Part shown: positions 12,221-24,826 of the stretch, in pieces
How the letters are laid out: each line of letters begins with the position of its first letter
Numbering within the stretch: position 1 is the stretch's first letter
Assembly (NCBI GenBank): GCA_023055355.1
Contig: JALJCS010000001.1
Location: 98,255,381 to 98,319,380 of the forward strand
Reading direction: 5' to 3'
DNA: 64,000 nt
Origin: Agelaius tricolor
Taxonomy: Eukaryota > Chordata > Aves > Passeriformes > Icteridae
The notes under the pieces: generated by a model
The model's input: the letters and a program-made list of their open reading frames with translations, nothing else
Database searches by the model: none
What the model was told of the DNA's origin: nothing
Translations under genes and position numbers: made by a program

Positions 12221-14195
12221 AAAAGACAAAACATAAAGCTGTTCAGTGCTCTTTGCTATAAGTCAACAAACACAAGGGAATATTAATTTAGAAATATAGC
12301 ACATGGCAGAGAAGCTGGACCTCAGAAAAAGAAAGCCAGATAGAGACTTTTTTTAAAAAATAGTGTTTTGTTTGGGCTTTTTTTTCTTAAAAACAAGAGG
12401 TGGCCTGTTTTCTTCTACTTATGCCTTTATTAATCACTTTCAGAAGACAATCATCCCAGCAGTAGTGTTTGAGATTTGTTCCTATCATTTAGAAACCTTT
12501 CCTTTAATAAATTTAACACATGTACTCGTGTGATTGTTTCATTGGGAAATTGTTGCCCAGCCAACTCAGGCAGTGTAGACTAAATTTTAGAAATTGGAAG
12601 ACCCTATTTTAACATTTAAATTCCTCAGTTTTACTTTCACTCCCATTGATATTTGTTTCATTCTTTACTATTATAGTTTTCTGTGATTACTTAATTTCAG
12701 AGACTTTTCTCTGCATCCACTCCAGTTGTCAGTTTTCTATTAAAAGTAAGAGCCTCCGAGCCATACACAGTTTTACTTGTAACCAGTTATGGCCATGAAA
12801 ATATTTCACATCCTCCAGCTCAGACTCTATCAGCCCCCTAACATGCAGTTTCTACACCTAAAATCTCTTCCTGCCCCTTCATGTACCGGCATCACACTGT
12901 GTTCACATTAATTAACCTAAATCACTCTATTAAGTTCTCTGAATTCTCAGACACATCTACAAGCAAGGGACTAAATTACATCAGTAAAGCAAAGTACACC
13001 AAGATATTCAAGTCATCCAAAAAGACTGCTTCATTTTTAGAATTACTTGTTTTGTTCAGCTGTGGCTGTATATTTACTCCTTCTGAAATACTGAAAAGAC
13101 TCAGATGTGGCACTGAACACAGTGGAAACTCAATGTTAATCACACTGCTTTAAGACCTGCTGGTGGCTCAACAAAATGTGTTTCATTTAATTTTAATGCA
13201 TCTATTTATCAACAACATGTTAAATAACTGAAGATCTATAACTGAAAAAGTAAAAGTTTTGCATCTCATTTTCTGTTTCATAAATGGCGATAGCTCTATT
13301 CTTGCAAAGAAAATAAAATTAAAAACTCCACAATAAAACAGTTATTTCTACCATTTTTCTTGGGAAATATGTATTGTGTTTCAGAAACATGTATAGATAG
13401 ACACTTTGGGTTATTGAAACTTGGTTGGCAAACTACAGAAAGTTTGAAGAAAAAAGGAGCCACATAAAACTCTTTTTTTAGATCTTTTTAGACATTTTCT
13501 CTAATATCAGTGCCAGCATTGTAGTATTTCATTATTTGCATATTCTGTATTCTGCTTTGAAACATTTGTTTTTAACTAGAGGTCTTTGAAACAAGTGCAC
13601 TTGCTAAGATACAAGTCAGGATTGGAATAAAGTATTAGTTTGAAATTGTGCATTATCCTGTAATTAAACATTCACATGAAAAATACCAAAATTACTTCAG
13701 GTAGGAGTGGTTATTCCAAGTCTAAATATTTCAGTTAGCACAGTGTGTTAAACAGCATAAACTATTTTTTTCTGTTAGAAGACTGCCAAAGTGCAAGAAA
13801 TGAGCCCATTGGAATGCATAGGCTATCTAAAAAGAATAGTTGTCTCTCATCTAGCAATCTATAAAAAAGAATTAGGACACACCCCCATTAGACACTAAGG
13901 CAAAATTGATTATTGGTCTGTCAGTTCCACTTCCCTAAAGGCTTTCTTCAGCTTCCTTCTAGGGAAAGGAGCTGATGGTTACTTGCCTAACTTCATTAGG
14001 CCTCAGAAAAGCAAAGGAAAGTTCCACATTTGTGTTTAGCACACAATACATAGATCTTAGGAATGGGAAATTTTCTTGTAAACTTTCAAAAGCCGTATAT
14101 CCATACATTATAAAGAGCCCTAGGTTTCCACTAATATCAATACATCCTGTATCTATAGCACATGTTTAGGGGATTCTTTCTTTCTTGAAACCAGA
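12221..14195. other. AT-rich noncoding stretch, no gene seen
   Basis: No gene or named repeat is visible. ORFs at 12881-13153 (90 codons, plus) and 13975-14169 (64 codons, plus) are rich in Ser, Thr, Lys and Leu and look random. Confidence -1.
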
Positions 14196-14290
14196 TTTTA
14201 TTTTATTTTATTTTATTTTATTTTATTTTATTTTATTTTATTTTGTTTTGTTTTATTTTATTTTATTTATTATTTTTTTATTTTATTTTT
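14196..14290. repeat. (TTTTA)n pentanucleotide microsatellite, interrupted
   Basis: About 95 nt of TTTTA units has two TTTTG variants near the middle (about 14241-14250) and irregular T-rich units at the right end. A much shorter related tract occurs at 37208-37230. Probably polymorphic; no role is inferred. Confidence -1.
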
Positions 14291-16391
14291 ATGTCTATTA
14301 AACAGTCCTGCCTATTCAATTAAGATAAATCCTTCATATGCTAAAGAGTAATAGGGACATGGTAGTGTAGCCAGAAAAAAAAAAATAAAGCCAGAAATAG
14401 AGAACAAGTCAGCAGGGAAAAGTTAGAGCTGTAACTTTCCTTTCAGTTGCCCAGTAGGTAAATTTATACACATACTGAAGAACATACACATGGTTATAAG
14501 AAACCTATAAGAAGCACACCTCAGAGGGGTAGAATTGAATTTTTGGAATATTTCCTGCTCAACTGGTATAGAGCACAAAAAGTGAGATGACAAATGTGGA
14601 GAACAGGGAATTCTTATGAAGCAGACAAGGAGGTATAAAAGGAGGTATAAAAAGGTGGTCAATGAGGATGATTTTGAAATGCTAAAAGAAATGCAAATCT
14701 TTTTATATTAAATTTGCAGCGATCTTGCCCCATATAGGCCAGTCAAAGTGAATAAATGAAGTTGGTTGGAATGAAACACTGACAGCTGTGTAACTGTTCA
14801 TCTTCTCTTTTCTCTTGCCTTAGTCAAGATGATTACATTGAGATGACTAAAAGACAAAGGAACAATGTAATGGGAGCAATACTGTGAGTTTACAAAGACA
14901 ACATATATTTTTGAGTTTTCTTTAGGTGGTCTCTGTGAGCCTCTATGTGCATTTGCTCATTCATGTCTCACACAAAACCACAGTGTGCTTATATTTGGGA
15001 AGCAGATCTTATATAAGCAATTCATATTACTTCAAGGTACATATATTTTGTTCCTGTTTTGTAAAAATAGAGTAAATCTCTGAGAAATTTAATCTATTTT
15101 TTTCTTCACAGTATGTTTCCTCCATGATCATAGTCTATTTTATTGGAGTATTGCAGAGAAATATGCCTAAGATGACATTCAGAGTAATTAAACTCCTTTT
15201 TCCAAAGGAATATCAGATCAGGACCTTGACTTTAAGAACATGATGTTACAGATCATTAAGTATATTAATTATTTAAGACTATTCAAAATATATTTGCCAC
15301 AATGTGAGCCAGAGCTGATAGTCAAATTAACAGATACTACAGACTGGCAGCTGTGTAGGTGATGAGCACAGAACATTCCCTTGCCTTGAAAAAATGTGAG
15401 TGATTTTTCCTTCATGAACTGCAAATGTCTTTCACGCTACTGTATCTTCCACTGAAATCACGGTAGAAACATATTTAAGACTTCAACAGCTGAGTCACAG
15501 CTTTATTTACATAACTATTGCTTCAGACCTGGCAGATGTTTGCCTATAAACACATAAATTTTCAGGACAAATTCTTTAAGCCTTTTGAATAATTCTATGC
15601 TTCTATGCAAGTAGATCCTAGGATACTTTCTATAAAAGTGATAAAAACTAAGATATAGTAATAAACATAATGACATTAACCCATTATGCATGGCCCTGTA
15701 TTACAGTTGTCAGCATGGCTACATTAATTCCAGTGATGTCAGACCTGCCTGTGTTATAAATGTGTAAGTCATCAAGAGAAATGCAAATACTGCAACTACA
15801 TTCTTTAGCAACATTGACTACTTCATAGGAGAGCATCCAGTCTTTATCTGATATTACTGTCTTTAAAATTGACAGTTAAGACACTGCATGTTCTACATGA
15901 TAATGAAGTCATCAATGTCAATCTCATTCTCTGAACAAGTATCATCTAAATTAAAGGGAAAAACAACTAATATGTATATTAATATACTTCTGTGTCCATC
16001 TCAGTGTGACCAAATGGGTAAAAAAGTTCCATGTTGTCATTCCAATATGTAGGCAGCTCTGATCTTCCTTGTCTCACTACTCCTTCACTTAACTCCATCT
16101 GACTTACCATCCCAGCTTTCTAAATATATCATTATGTGTTCTCTTGTAGTAAAGATATATGCTGATACTGAGTATGAAATGAAAGAGAAAGCAAAGTACT
16201 ATATTTAATGGCATAAAATATTGGGTCTTAAACCTGTAAAAATAATTCATTTATGGATAGCAGGTTTCTCAATGCATGTTAGACTTGGTTAATTAGGTAC
16301 ATATCTGTGATATCATATATTAACCACTGGTGGGAAAAATATAATTCAGAAGCGATAACTTTTCAACTTCATTTAGATTGCTTTTTTGTGG
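14291..16391. other. AT-rich noncoding stretch, no gene seen
   Basis: No gene is supported. The minus ORF at 14423-14662 (79 codons) is hydrophobic and low in complexity. A short direct duplication 'ggaggtataaaa' lies at about 14630-14651. No named transposon is recognised. Confidence -1.
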
Positions 16392-16405
16392 ATGCAAATG
16401 CAAAT
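16392..16405. promoter_or_regulatory. Two overlapping octamer (POU-type) motifs
   Basis: ATGCAAAT occurs at 16392-16399 and again at 16398-16405, forming ATGCAAATGCAAAT. The octamer is the established binding motif of POU-domain factors such as OCT1 and OCT4. Single octamers arise often by chance in AT-rich DNA (others lie near 13534 and 34783), so only the overlapping pair stands out. It sits about 130 nt upstream of the hairpin at 16538. A regulatory role is inference. Confidence -1.
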
Positions 16406-16537
16406 GAAAGGGACAAGTATGCTCTGTCTCTTGCTGCCTAAAGCCACTGCCCATTAAACAGTCTAGTTGCTAGGCTTGGGTTAGCTCATGAATAACTACC
16501 AAAGCATTTCACTTAAATTGGTGGACTAAATTATTCA

Positions 16538-16619
16538 TTCAGAGTTAAAATGGCCCTAATTCATTTTAGCTTACTTGGTAAATTAAGCTAAAAAGAATTA
16601 AAGTCATTCTAACTCTGAA
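16538..16619 (-). other. Imperfect 82-nt hairpin, possible small-RNA precursor or MITE remnant
   Basis: Arms 16538-16572 and 16585-16619 form a 35-position stem around a 12-nt loop, with 30 Watson-Crick pairs. Read as minus-strand RNA, three of the five other positions become G-U wobbles, so 33 of 35 pair. On the plus strand only one of the five is a wobble. Size and shape fit a pre-miRNA, or the remnant of a small palindromic DNA transposon of the kind that seeded some mammalian miRNAs. I recognise neither a known miRNA seed nor a named MITE. The strand call rests only on the wobble count. Confidence -1.
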
Positions 16620-17649
16620 GAAGAGTTGTCCAAAAAGTAAAATAAGTACTTTATTTCAGGGTCACACCTTCTGCTGATGCTGAATTTTCTGTGACATTCC
16701 CACAAAGACAAGTCTGGAATCTGTCTCCCTATCTCACTGCATGCAGTCCTTGTTTATTCCAACAAGGCACCTCTTTAGTTTTTTTTTAATGTTTTATAAT
16801 AGTACATTTAGATGTGGACATCTAAATGACAGACTCAAATTTCTATGATTTGCAAAGCAGTAACAGGCAGACATCCAATAACTAGTGGGAAACCTTCCTA
16901 TGTCTGATTTATTTTTCTTCTATGCAACTTTATGGTTTTTTTGTGATGAAACTGCTGCAGCATTTTGATATGGTTCTCAAAAGAATACAAAGCTGAATGC
17001 TTATTTTTAACACTCCTTTTGTTTCAGTAGTAGGTTCCCATGTAGAATGGGGAATGGGAGTTAGGAGAAAGGAAAAGGAATCAAACTTTGAGTGTATTAA
17101 TCATTATTTTGTCATTGTCACAAATTTTCTTTTCTGATCCTTTCCACACGACCCTGCATAACAAAACCACCAAGATAGAAAATATAAGTTAGGTAAAGAT
17201 TATGATGAAACCAAGTCTGTTCTTAGCCTTTCTCTTTTGAGTCAAAGTATATCAATACAACAGATTGATACAATACTATCTCAAAATTGCCAGGTGGACT
17301 TTTTCCTTTTTTTTTCTTTTTTGTTTTTTTGCTAACTGGTTGACCTGGCTCTCATCTTCTCCTGTTCTTATGTGGAATAAACATGTAGCTCTCCTCAGAA
17401 AAGTTCTACTATTTGACCAGTGATGTTCTACACATTGTGAAGCAGATCCTCAAAATCTTGTTAGGTTTTTTTTCCTTTGCATGTGTAGTTCAATCAGCAA
17501 ATTTTAGCACAGAGGCACATAGCTGATTAATTTGTTAAAGCCTATGTAGACTGTATTACAATTATATAGTCAGGTTTCTGACTTTCAGCATTTGAAGAAT
17601 TATTTGCAAATGTGATTTATTTGAATACCGAATGGTTATGTTGTGACCA
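16620..17649. other. AT-rich noncoding stretch, no gene seen
   Basis: I see no gene or named repeat. A T-rich pyrimidine tract lies at about 17300-17330. Confidence -1.
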
Positions 17650-17716
17650 AGAAGCAATTTAATGGACTTAAGTTTAGAAAAAGTCAGATTTAGGGTAGAT
17701 ATTAAGAAGAAGTATA
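17650..17716 (+). mobile_element. Short CR1 internal fragment, plus orientation
   Basis: The stretch 'caatttaatggacttaagtt' then 'tagaaaaagtcagatttagg' then 'gtagatattaagaagaagt' resembles the CR1 ORF2 segment usually read as 'ggacttaaactagaaaaggg', 'tagatttaggctagatatta' and 'ggaagaaat'. Sequence after 17716 no longer follows CR1. This is a small, old scrap with no coding value. Confidence is moderate because the match is short. Confidence -1.
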
Positions 17717-18192
17717 AATACTGAAATAGAAGTTATCTCTACTAGTGTTGGGACACAAAATTTCTCTCTTACATTTATTAGAGGTTATATCTGTCGAAGG
17801 AAATGTAGCAGCACCGATGTCCACTCTGCCTATCCCACCATACCTGTCCACCACACATGAACATCTCAATCTCCATAAAGCCAAGGATGTATGGTTTTTG
17901 AGTACCTATTTCCATGACACGCAATGAACATGAGAAATTATAAATAAATCTTTTAGATTTAAGAAATACACTACCCAACATGAGATACACACTGTTAATT
18001 TAGTTTTCAGTGAATTAAAATAGAGAAAAAGTATTGTGTATGTTTTAAAAATATCCTTTTGATCACACCATATTCAGCAAATTGTGATTTCGGCATCCTA
18101 AAGAGACTGAAAGATAACCAAAATACAGGCTAAATTCAAGACCCTTTATTTCTCTTTTTTTTTTCTTGGATTATAATTGTATTTTAGAAAAA
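17717..18192. other. Noncoding stretch with overlapping chance ORFs
   Basis: Three ORFs of 60 to 70 codons overlap between 17702 and 17990 on both strands. The coincidence reflects a locally stop-poor sequence and does not indicate a gene. No motif is recognisable. Confidence -1.
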
Positions 18193-18265
18193 AAGGAAGG
18201 AAGGAAGGAAGGAAGGAAGGAAGGAAGGAAGGAAGGAAGGAAGGAAGGAAGGAAGGAAGGAAGGA
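18193..18265. repeat. (GGAA)18 tetranucleotide microsatellite
   Basis: This is an essentially uninterrupted AAGG/GGAA array of about 73 nt ending in 'aaggatggat'. It is all purine on the plus strand. GGAA is the core of ETS-family binding sites, and in mammals GGAA arrays can be bound by some ETS proteins; any activity here is speculative. Probably length-variable. Confidence -1.
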
Positions 18266-21200
18266 TGGATTAGGATAAAGGAGTTCACATTTAGTAAATC
18301 AGAAAAAAATTCCATTTTGATTCAAAGCATTTTCAAAAGCTATGTATGTACATGCATTGGTAGAAATACACTGCTGTATAAAAAATACATAAATTAGAGC
18401 AGAAGTGTTAAGAACGAAACGGTCATGTACAAGCATATTTTTTAACATTTTGAATGGTTCTGTATAAGCTTTGCTGTGTCTTTGCTGCGAGCTGCATATT
18501 GAGCAGAGCACCTACATGCCTGGTCCTATCTATTTATAATTCTTGCCCACGAATAGCATTCTAGAGGGTGGCCAGCCCACAAGTACAACTGTTCTCAAAT
18601 GCTGCCACCTAAAGGCTAAACCGAAGTACAGCTAGAAAGAAAACAATCCTAACAGGCAAAAAGGAGCATTTGGCAAAAGGCTCCCGAATGTGCAACATGG
18701 AAGTAATCTGCAACACAGCAGTTGCTGCCTGTATAACACGTACAAAATGCATCCGTGTTTATTCCTGTGTGCAGGATTACCTGGCAATAGTTTGGGTATA
18801 CAGTTATAGAAATATTAAGTATATAATCACTAGATTTTGTGTGAAAGAAGAAAACTAGGCTCTGTGTTTGGAGGAAACGAATGGATGAGAAGTCTGAAAG
18901 CACAAAGTTCATGTACCATTGTATCCCTCCTGGTTTTAGAATGAAAGCAAAGCAAGTCCTGCAGAGAGAGGAAATATCTCCTATTACACCAACTAATGAA
19001 GTTAGAAAAAAATAAATACAACTTGGAGGTTTTGCACTGAAGAAACCTCCCTGACCCCTTTTAAAAAATTGTTTTAATCCCATCCCTACAAATACCTGAT
19101 GCATCTACTGCTAAAAATACATTTTAGACCAGAGAATTGATATTCACAGTAGTATGTTCCCAGTCCTGACCAATCCCTATATGTCAGTGTCCTTCTATTT
19201 CACAGAAGGGGAAATAGGGACACTTGACTATGTGCAAGGCAAATAAAATCTGATGGAAGAAAAATAAGCTATTGAGGAGTTTGGGTTTTTTTAAATTGTG
19301 AAGAGCAATTAACCAGCTGCATTGGTATTGAAGACTTTGTCAAATATGTCCACTTTTACCACTTTCATTGACAATTTCTGATATGGAAAAATTGAGTTTA
19401 GGAATAAGAGTATCCAGATTTATTTAACTGTGATAAAAAATGAAATTTGAATTTAATTTTGTATAAAGAAAGGGTGATATAAAATTTCAATGGTTAAGCT
19501 TCATTATTTTCTTGTTGATTTTAGCAAGTTATTTCCAATAAACATTTTGAAATCAAAACAATAGTTAACTCCCCAAAAAGATGTGTCATGCAGCCAACCA
19601 ACATAAAACAAAGAGTTCAGTGAGAAGTTGTGAAAAACCTTGTTCATTAGGAGGAAATGTTAATAAATTTGGTATATCTATACCTTTATTAAATCACTAT
19701 TGCAATGACAGCCTCTACAGGATTGCCATTCTCTATGTGAATATCCTGGTGTCCTTCACGTACCAAGGAATTTGTATTTTATTTTTATTTCAGTTCTAGC
19801 TTCCTCTGTTAGGGCAGTAGCCAAGCTACTACTCCTCACCCAAAGAAATCAGTGGGTTTAGACATTGTCCTTTCAGGTAGCTGATGGGACCAGTCCACAA
19901 TGCTGAAGATAAGGTGGGCATGGCAGGATACCTGAGGAATACTCCAGCCTCTGATAGCTCCTGTCAGAGGAGAAGTACAGAAACCCTGTGTACTTCCTTC
20001 TGGCCTGGATGTCTGCTTCCCTCCCCAGAGGGGATGGGTGGTAGACACAGGACAAATCTGGACAGGAAGTGGAATCAGTGGAATCTGCTTCCAGATTCCC
20101 ATAGTCTGGACAGATTTACCCAATAAAGAAAAACTGATTTTAGCAACCAGGGGAAAAAAAAGCAGGTTTTAAACATTATTCAGAGAAATTAATGTTACAT
20201 GATGCTTCCTAGAACAACAGATTTTTTAGCAATTGCTTTAGATAAGAAAAAACGTTTCAGTATATATGATGGTCATTATTATTGTCAGTGGCAATATCTC
20301 CCATTGTTTACATTTGGCCAGAATTTCTTTCAAGATTCTTAGTAACAATCAATTGATAATGCTGTGCAGGGCAGGAATTTCTACACTCAGTAACAGTGTG
20401 CACCACACAAATCCTCAGTCTAACATCAGCCCAGCTCATTGAGCTGGCACACGATAGCACAGCTGCACACACATACAGTAGGGAGGGTCCAGATTTAATT
20501 AAAGAAATTCTGCCTCTGGAAGACTAAGTAGTTAGGGTGCTTTATGACTGCTACTCCACTGATTCTGATACTGGGGGTGTTCAGGAAGAATTATCTGGAC
20601 ACTTCTGCACACAGCACAGCCATTAGCATAGATCACAGAACACAGATTTCAGAGTGTGCGCTGCATGTAGACAAATTTAATGGAAGGAATAAGAAGGCTT
20701 AATCTCTTCTTTGGGCTAAGTACAATTGAAAAAGTTCTGATTTGATCCTTCTCATGATAGCCACTGTGAGATTTGAGGTGTTTCAAGTTCCTACAGCTAA
20801 TAGAGGATTGAAGAAACAAAGCAAAACTAAAAAGTAAGTGTCCTCTGCTACACTGCAGTTAGAGATATTATCCCAAAAACTTTTTTTTCTGTAAAACCTG
20901 GATTGTTTTGATAGTATACTCTGATAGACTGATAAGGAATCTTGTAGCCTTATTCTGTAACCCTCCTTCTGGCTTAGAAGGGATGTCCTCTAGCTGCTTA
21001 GAAATAACCCCGAGTTTCTCTCTGATTTCTGTGGATGTATTTCACACACTTCTTTCAAGTGTCATACGGTACCATTCTAATTATGTTTTGTGGAGAACAC
21101 ATTTATACTGTCAATTAATTTTCTTCTTCTCATTAGCCATTTCCATCACAAAGAAGAAATAACAGAAAGCATAGTTAATTGCATAAGAGGCCAATTCAGG

Positions 21201-24200
21201 ACAAATGCAATGTTTTCCCATCACATCCCATCACACAAGGTTGCCATTTCTCCACTTCTTAAATGTCTATCCCTTGCTGCTAACACACAAAATTGAACAC
21301 TGCCTGTGGCATTTACTGTACCTTCATCTGCTGGATTTAATGTTGTCTCAGCTGCTCTACTCTGTCCCTCAGGGACCAGACCCGTTACCATTCAGAGTAC
21401 TCTCAGCAGCAGAAACAGAAGAACACCAATCTCTCATCCAAACTAACAGCATAAAGGTGATAACTCACTACAAGACTAGCCTATTCACCTTTTGTCTCAT
21501 TCTTTTTTACACTTTCCTCCTAGTTTATAACCTTTTTGGTATCAAGCAGGGACCTGAAAGATTAACCACTCTTCAAAATTCCTGACCACATTTTATCAGA
21601 AATGAGCCAGAACCCAGATCTGCTGCTGGGCAGAGCTGTGTCAAGGATGGAAATTTTATTTCACATAGGATTAACAGACGTACAGCCTCAGAAGACAGGG
21701 CAATGGCTCAGTGATCCAGGAAATGTTTCTGGTAAGATGAAACCTTTTCATCTTACAGTACTGCTCTGGAGATTTCAAAGTCTGACTTGATTCAAAGTCA
21801 TAATGGACAGCAACAAATTTCCAAGTTGTCCATGGAGAAAAAAAAATGCTTTCAAGTGTTTTAGTTGAAACTGCTTCTTGAGCAATTTGATGAAAGAATC
21901 ATTTGGGGAATTGGCTTTGGACATCTTTCAGTTGCCTCACTGATTTCTACCCCATATAATTCTGAGAAAAGTGACTCGATTTCATTCCAGTTAAGACAGA
22001 GGAGCTTACTCCAGTAGTATAGAATGGTGCTCAAATTTCCAGAGAAGTTTTACAAAGATGTAAGTGTGGAGAAGAGCTGTAGCACTTTAATAAACAAAAT
22101 TAAACTTTACAACCAGATACTACAACCAGATACTGGTGCTGGGAACAACACTGAAAATCTATGATTTGAATTCCTCTTGAGTTGTAAGAAGCCAAACTGG
22201 AACAAGTTACTGACAACATATACAGCATCGCTTTATTTCACTTGAAAGTTTTTAAAGAGTAAGGTTTTTATGAAAGCATGCAAACAAAGAAAGCTATTAG
22301 TAAAGTCCTAAAATCTGTATTTTTTTTCTTTAAGATGTTTCCTTTTTATTTACCATTCTGAAGAAAATCCATATATTTACCTAAACATTTCACATCTCAC
22401 CATTAAATGTATCACAAAGACTGCTAGAGTTGGCTACCTCATAGCACGGCCTTGGACAACTTCCAAAATAACAATATCTTTAAAGGAGTCTTTGTAAGAA
22501 TATGAAGATTTTACTCAGTTGGGTCTTCTAACCAGGAAAGTACATGTTTGCATTTTTGGAATATAGCTTTTAGTATTTGGTAGCAGATGGAAATTTAGTT
22601 AAGTACTGTGAAATGAGAGAGGGGAGAGAGGTTCTTTCTTCATAATCCCAGAATCTCATAATATCATAGTGTGTCATAGACCTTGGTCCCTGGCAACTAA
22701 GTAGAGAATGACAGAGTAGGGAAGGCTAACATAACAGTAATTTCCTAATGTCAAAAATTTCTCTGCTTATTATATCTGCATTACCCAAATACCTTGTTCA
22801 GGTAGTCACTTATTCCTGAATGATAAGCAATTCATAAGAAAATACAAAGCAAGCAGACAATTCTGCATATAATTTCAGTTTAAGTTGAAACTTCTGAACT
22901 TCATTAAACTTCAATCAACTTTTCAAAATTATCATCAGTCTTTTATCTTACTAATTCAACCATAACCTAAAGCAAGAAAAAGAAACCATGAGGGAAGCTA
23001 TGCTGATCATGGAGAACACTGGAAACATTACAAAGAAGTCTGATCTCATTTAACTTCAATACTGTTTCAGAACCAAAAACCTTGGCATGAGCATCATAAA
23101 AACCTGCAATATGCAAATAACACAGGAACTGAAGTCGCTGAAGCATGTGGACTATCTTTTGCCTCTCCCCATTTGATTACCTACTGATTCACATAACAGA
23201 CATGAATCAAAGCATTCTCAGAGGAGTTCAGACCCTGACCTTCTTCATTGGGTAAATTTCTGGTTGATTTTGTTAGGGTATTTTTCTCCAAAGCTGATGC
23301 AGTTGAGAGCAAAAGTACAAGTGGCACAACCTTGCAAACAGTCACTCACGTTTTTGGACTGGAATTCTATTATGAAGTCCTACAGCCAGTGCACATATGT
23401 GATGTCTGCTGTCTACCCTCATACTCATCTCAACTTCAAAGCACAGTGCTTGTTTACAAGTTCATCAAACCCTTCCCCGGGGATATAGGTGTCAAGCAAT
23501 GAAAGGTGACTGCTTAGATGCCAGTGAATGATCTGTTTAGAGAGAAAATGTTTCCAAAGTGGTGAATAAGAACTTAAGAGTTTCTCTTGTCTGCTATGTT
23601 AGTTTAAGTTAGTAATTATGACAGTGCCTCAAAACATAACCAGTTTCTATATCCATTACTGTTTTACATATAGATGATATTCAAACACTATTTAGGTATA
23701 ATTTTCCAAAAGTTTTTGTTGCTCTTTTACATTTTCTCCTGAACTTTGAATAGCTGCGTGTGAACTGTACTTGCTGATTATCTTCTACTTCTGAACACCT
23801 AATTTTGCTTTATCTTCTGAGGTTCTGTTGAATTCATTACACTATCACTAGAAACAACCCTTCACCATTATCTGTTTCACCTCTCCATTCCTCCCTTAAC
23901 TTTCTCTGTCTTTTTTCAATATTCTATGGTTCTGAGCTCCCCTCTGAAATTTCACACATTACTCGTTTCTTATTCTCCTCTCCCCTCTTCATTTAATATT
24001 TCCTTATGGAACCCAGTCACCTTCCCTTCTCATCCACCTTCTTTCCTTCTGCCAGCTGGAATGTGGCTTTTATTTTTCACTTGTTCTGTTATGAAACTGC
24101 TCCCATCGTATTTCATGAAAATAACATCAGAGTCTTCCAGCAGTTTTCATCTTATTTTTCAGATTCCGGTTGAGTGGGAAGGGTAAGAGCAGAAGGAAGA

Positions 24201-24762
24201 AGTCTGATTCTAACAAGAAACTTCTGCTAACCATAAAATCTCTCACCCTCTTCAAAAATAGTCCTTTTAAGGATTTGTGCAAGCTTTTACCCATCATCAC
24301 TGCATGCTCCCTATCATGGATTATCACACCTGTTGATAGAGCACCTGCCAAATTCCAGTAATATAAGAAAGTGAAATCTGGATTTCATACACAATTGAGA
24401 ATGCCAATATAGCAGACTGATTTACAGCAGGTGCCTTAGTGACTCACGATGGCCACCTGACTCTGCCAAAAATGTATTGAGCATGGTACCCTTTGTGGAA
24501 GCATCCCTCCTGCTAACAACAATACCAGCTGCTGATGTGCACTGCAAAGGAGTAAATCTAGCAGACTTCAGTTTACAACTTTTTATTGTTGAAAGAAGTT
24601 CAGTAGCAGAGGAGAAGCTGGCTGCTTAGAACCATAGTAAAATACCCAATTCCAAATGAATCAGAATTTTGCACTTTAACAATTCTCAGGTAGGATGAAG
24701 CTGCATCTTGCAACACCACCTCTCCCCTTCCTACAGGGCTTCAGGGAACAAGTAGATGAAGC
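18266..24762. other. AT-rich noncoding stretch, no gene seen
   Basis: No gene is supported over about 6.5 kb. The longest frame is a 151-codon minus ORF at 18649-19104. It is Phe/Cys/Ser-rich, has no recognisable domain and overlaps an ORF on the other strand. Paired ORFs at 19836-20126 on both strands and at 20908-21790 on the plus strand also lack motifs. A 13-bp tandem duplication (TACAACCAGATAC twice) lies at 22108-22133. A short hairpin GGAATCT-gcttcc-AGATTCC lies at about 20079-20098. Confidence -1.
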
Positions 24763-24826
24763 CAAACAAAACAAATTTAGAAGTTCAAATTTAGAAGTTC
24801 AAACAAAACAAATTTAGAAGTTCAAA
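24763..24826. repeat. Short tandem duplication, period 37
   Basis: A unit starting CAAACAAAACAAATTTAGAA occurs at 24763 and again at 24800. A nested 14-bp repeat AAATTTAGAAGTTC lies at 24774 and 24788. The copies are identical, so this is a recent small slippage or tandem duplication with no evident function. Confidence -1.

Noticed and set aside
17702..17990. Three overlapping ORFs as a coding locus
   Set aside because: They lie in different frames and strands over the same bases, have no motif, and sit partly in or next to a CR1 scrap.
18649..19104. 151-codon minus-strand ORF as a gene
   Set aside because: It is random-looking, Phe/Cys-rich, without a domain, overlapped by an ORF on the other strand, and shows no splice or promoter context.
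22640..22672. CR1 3' terminal repeats on the basis of 'cccagaatctcataatatca'
   Set aside because: Only a few words resemble the CR1 terminus and no adjoining 3' UTR sequence follows.
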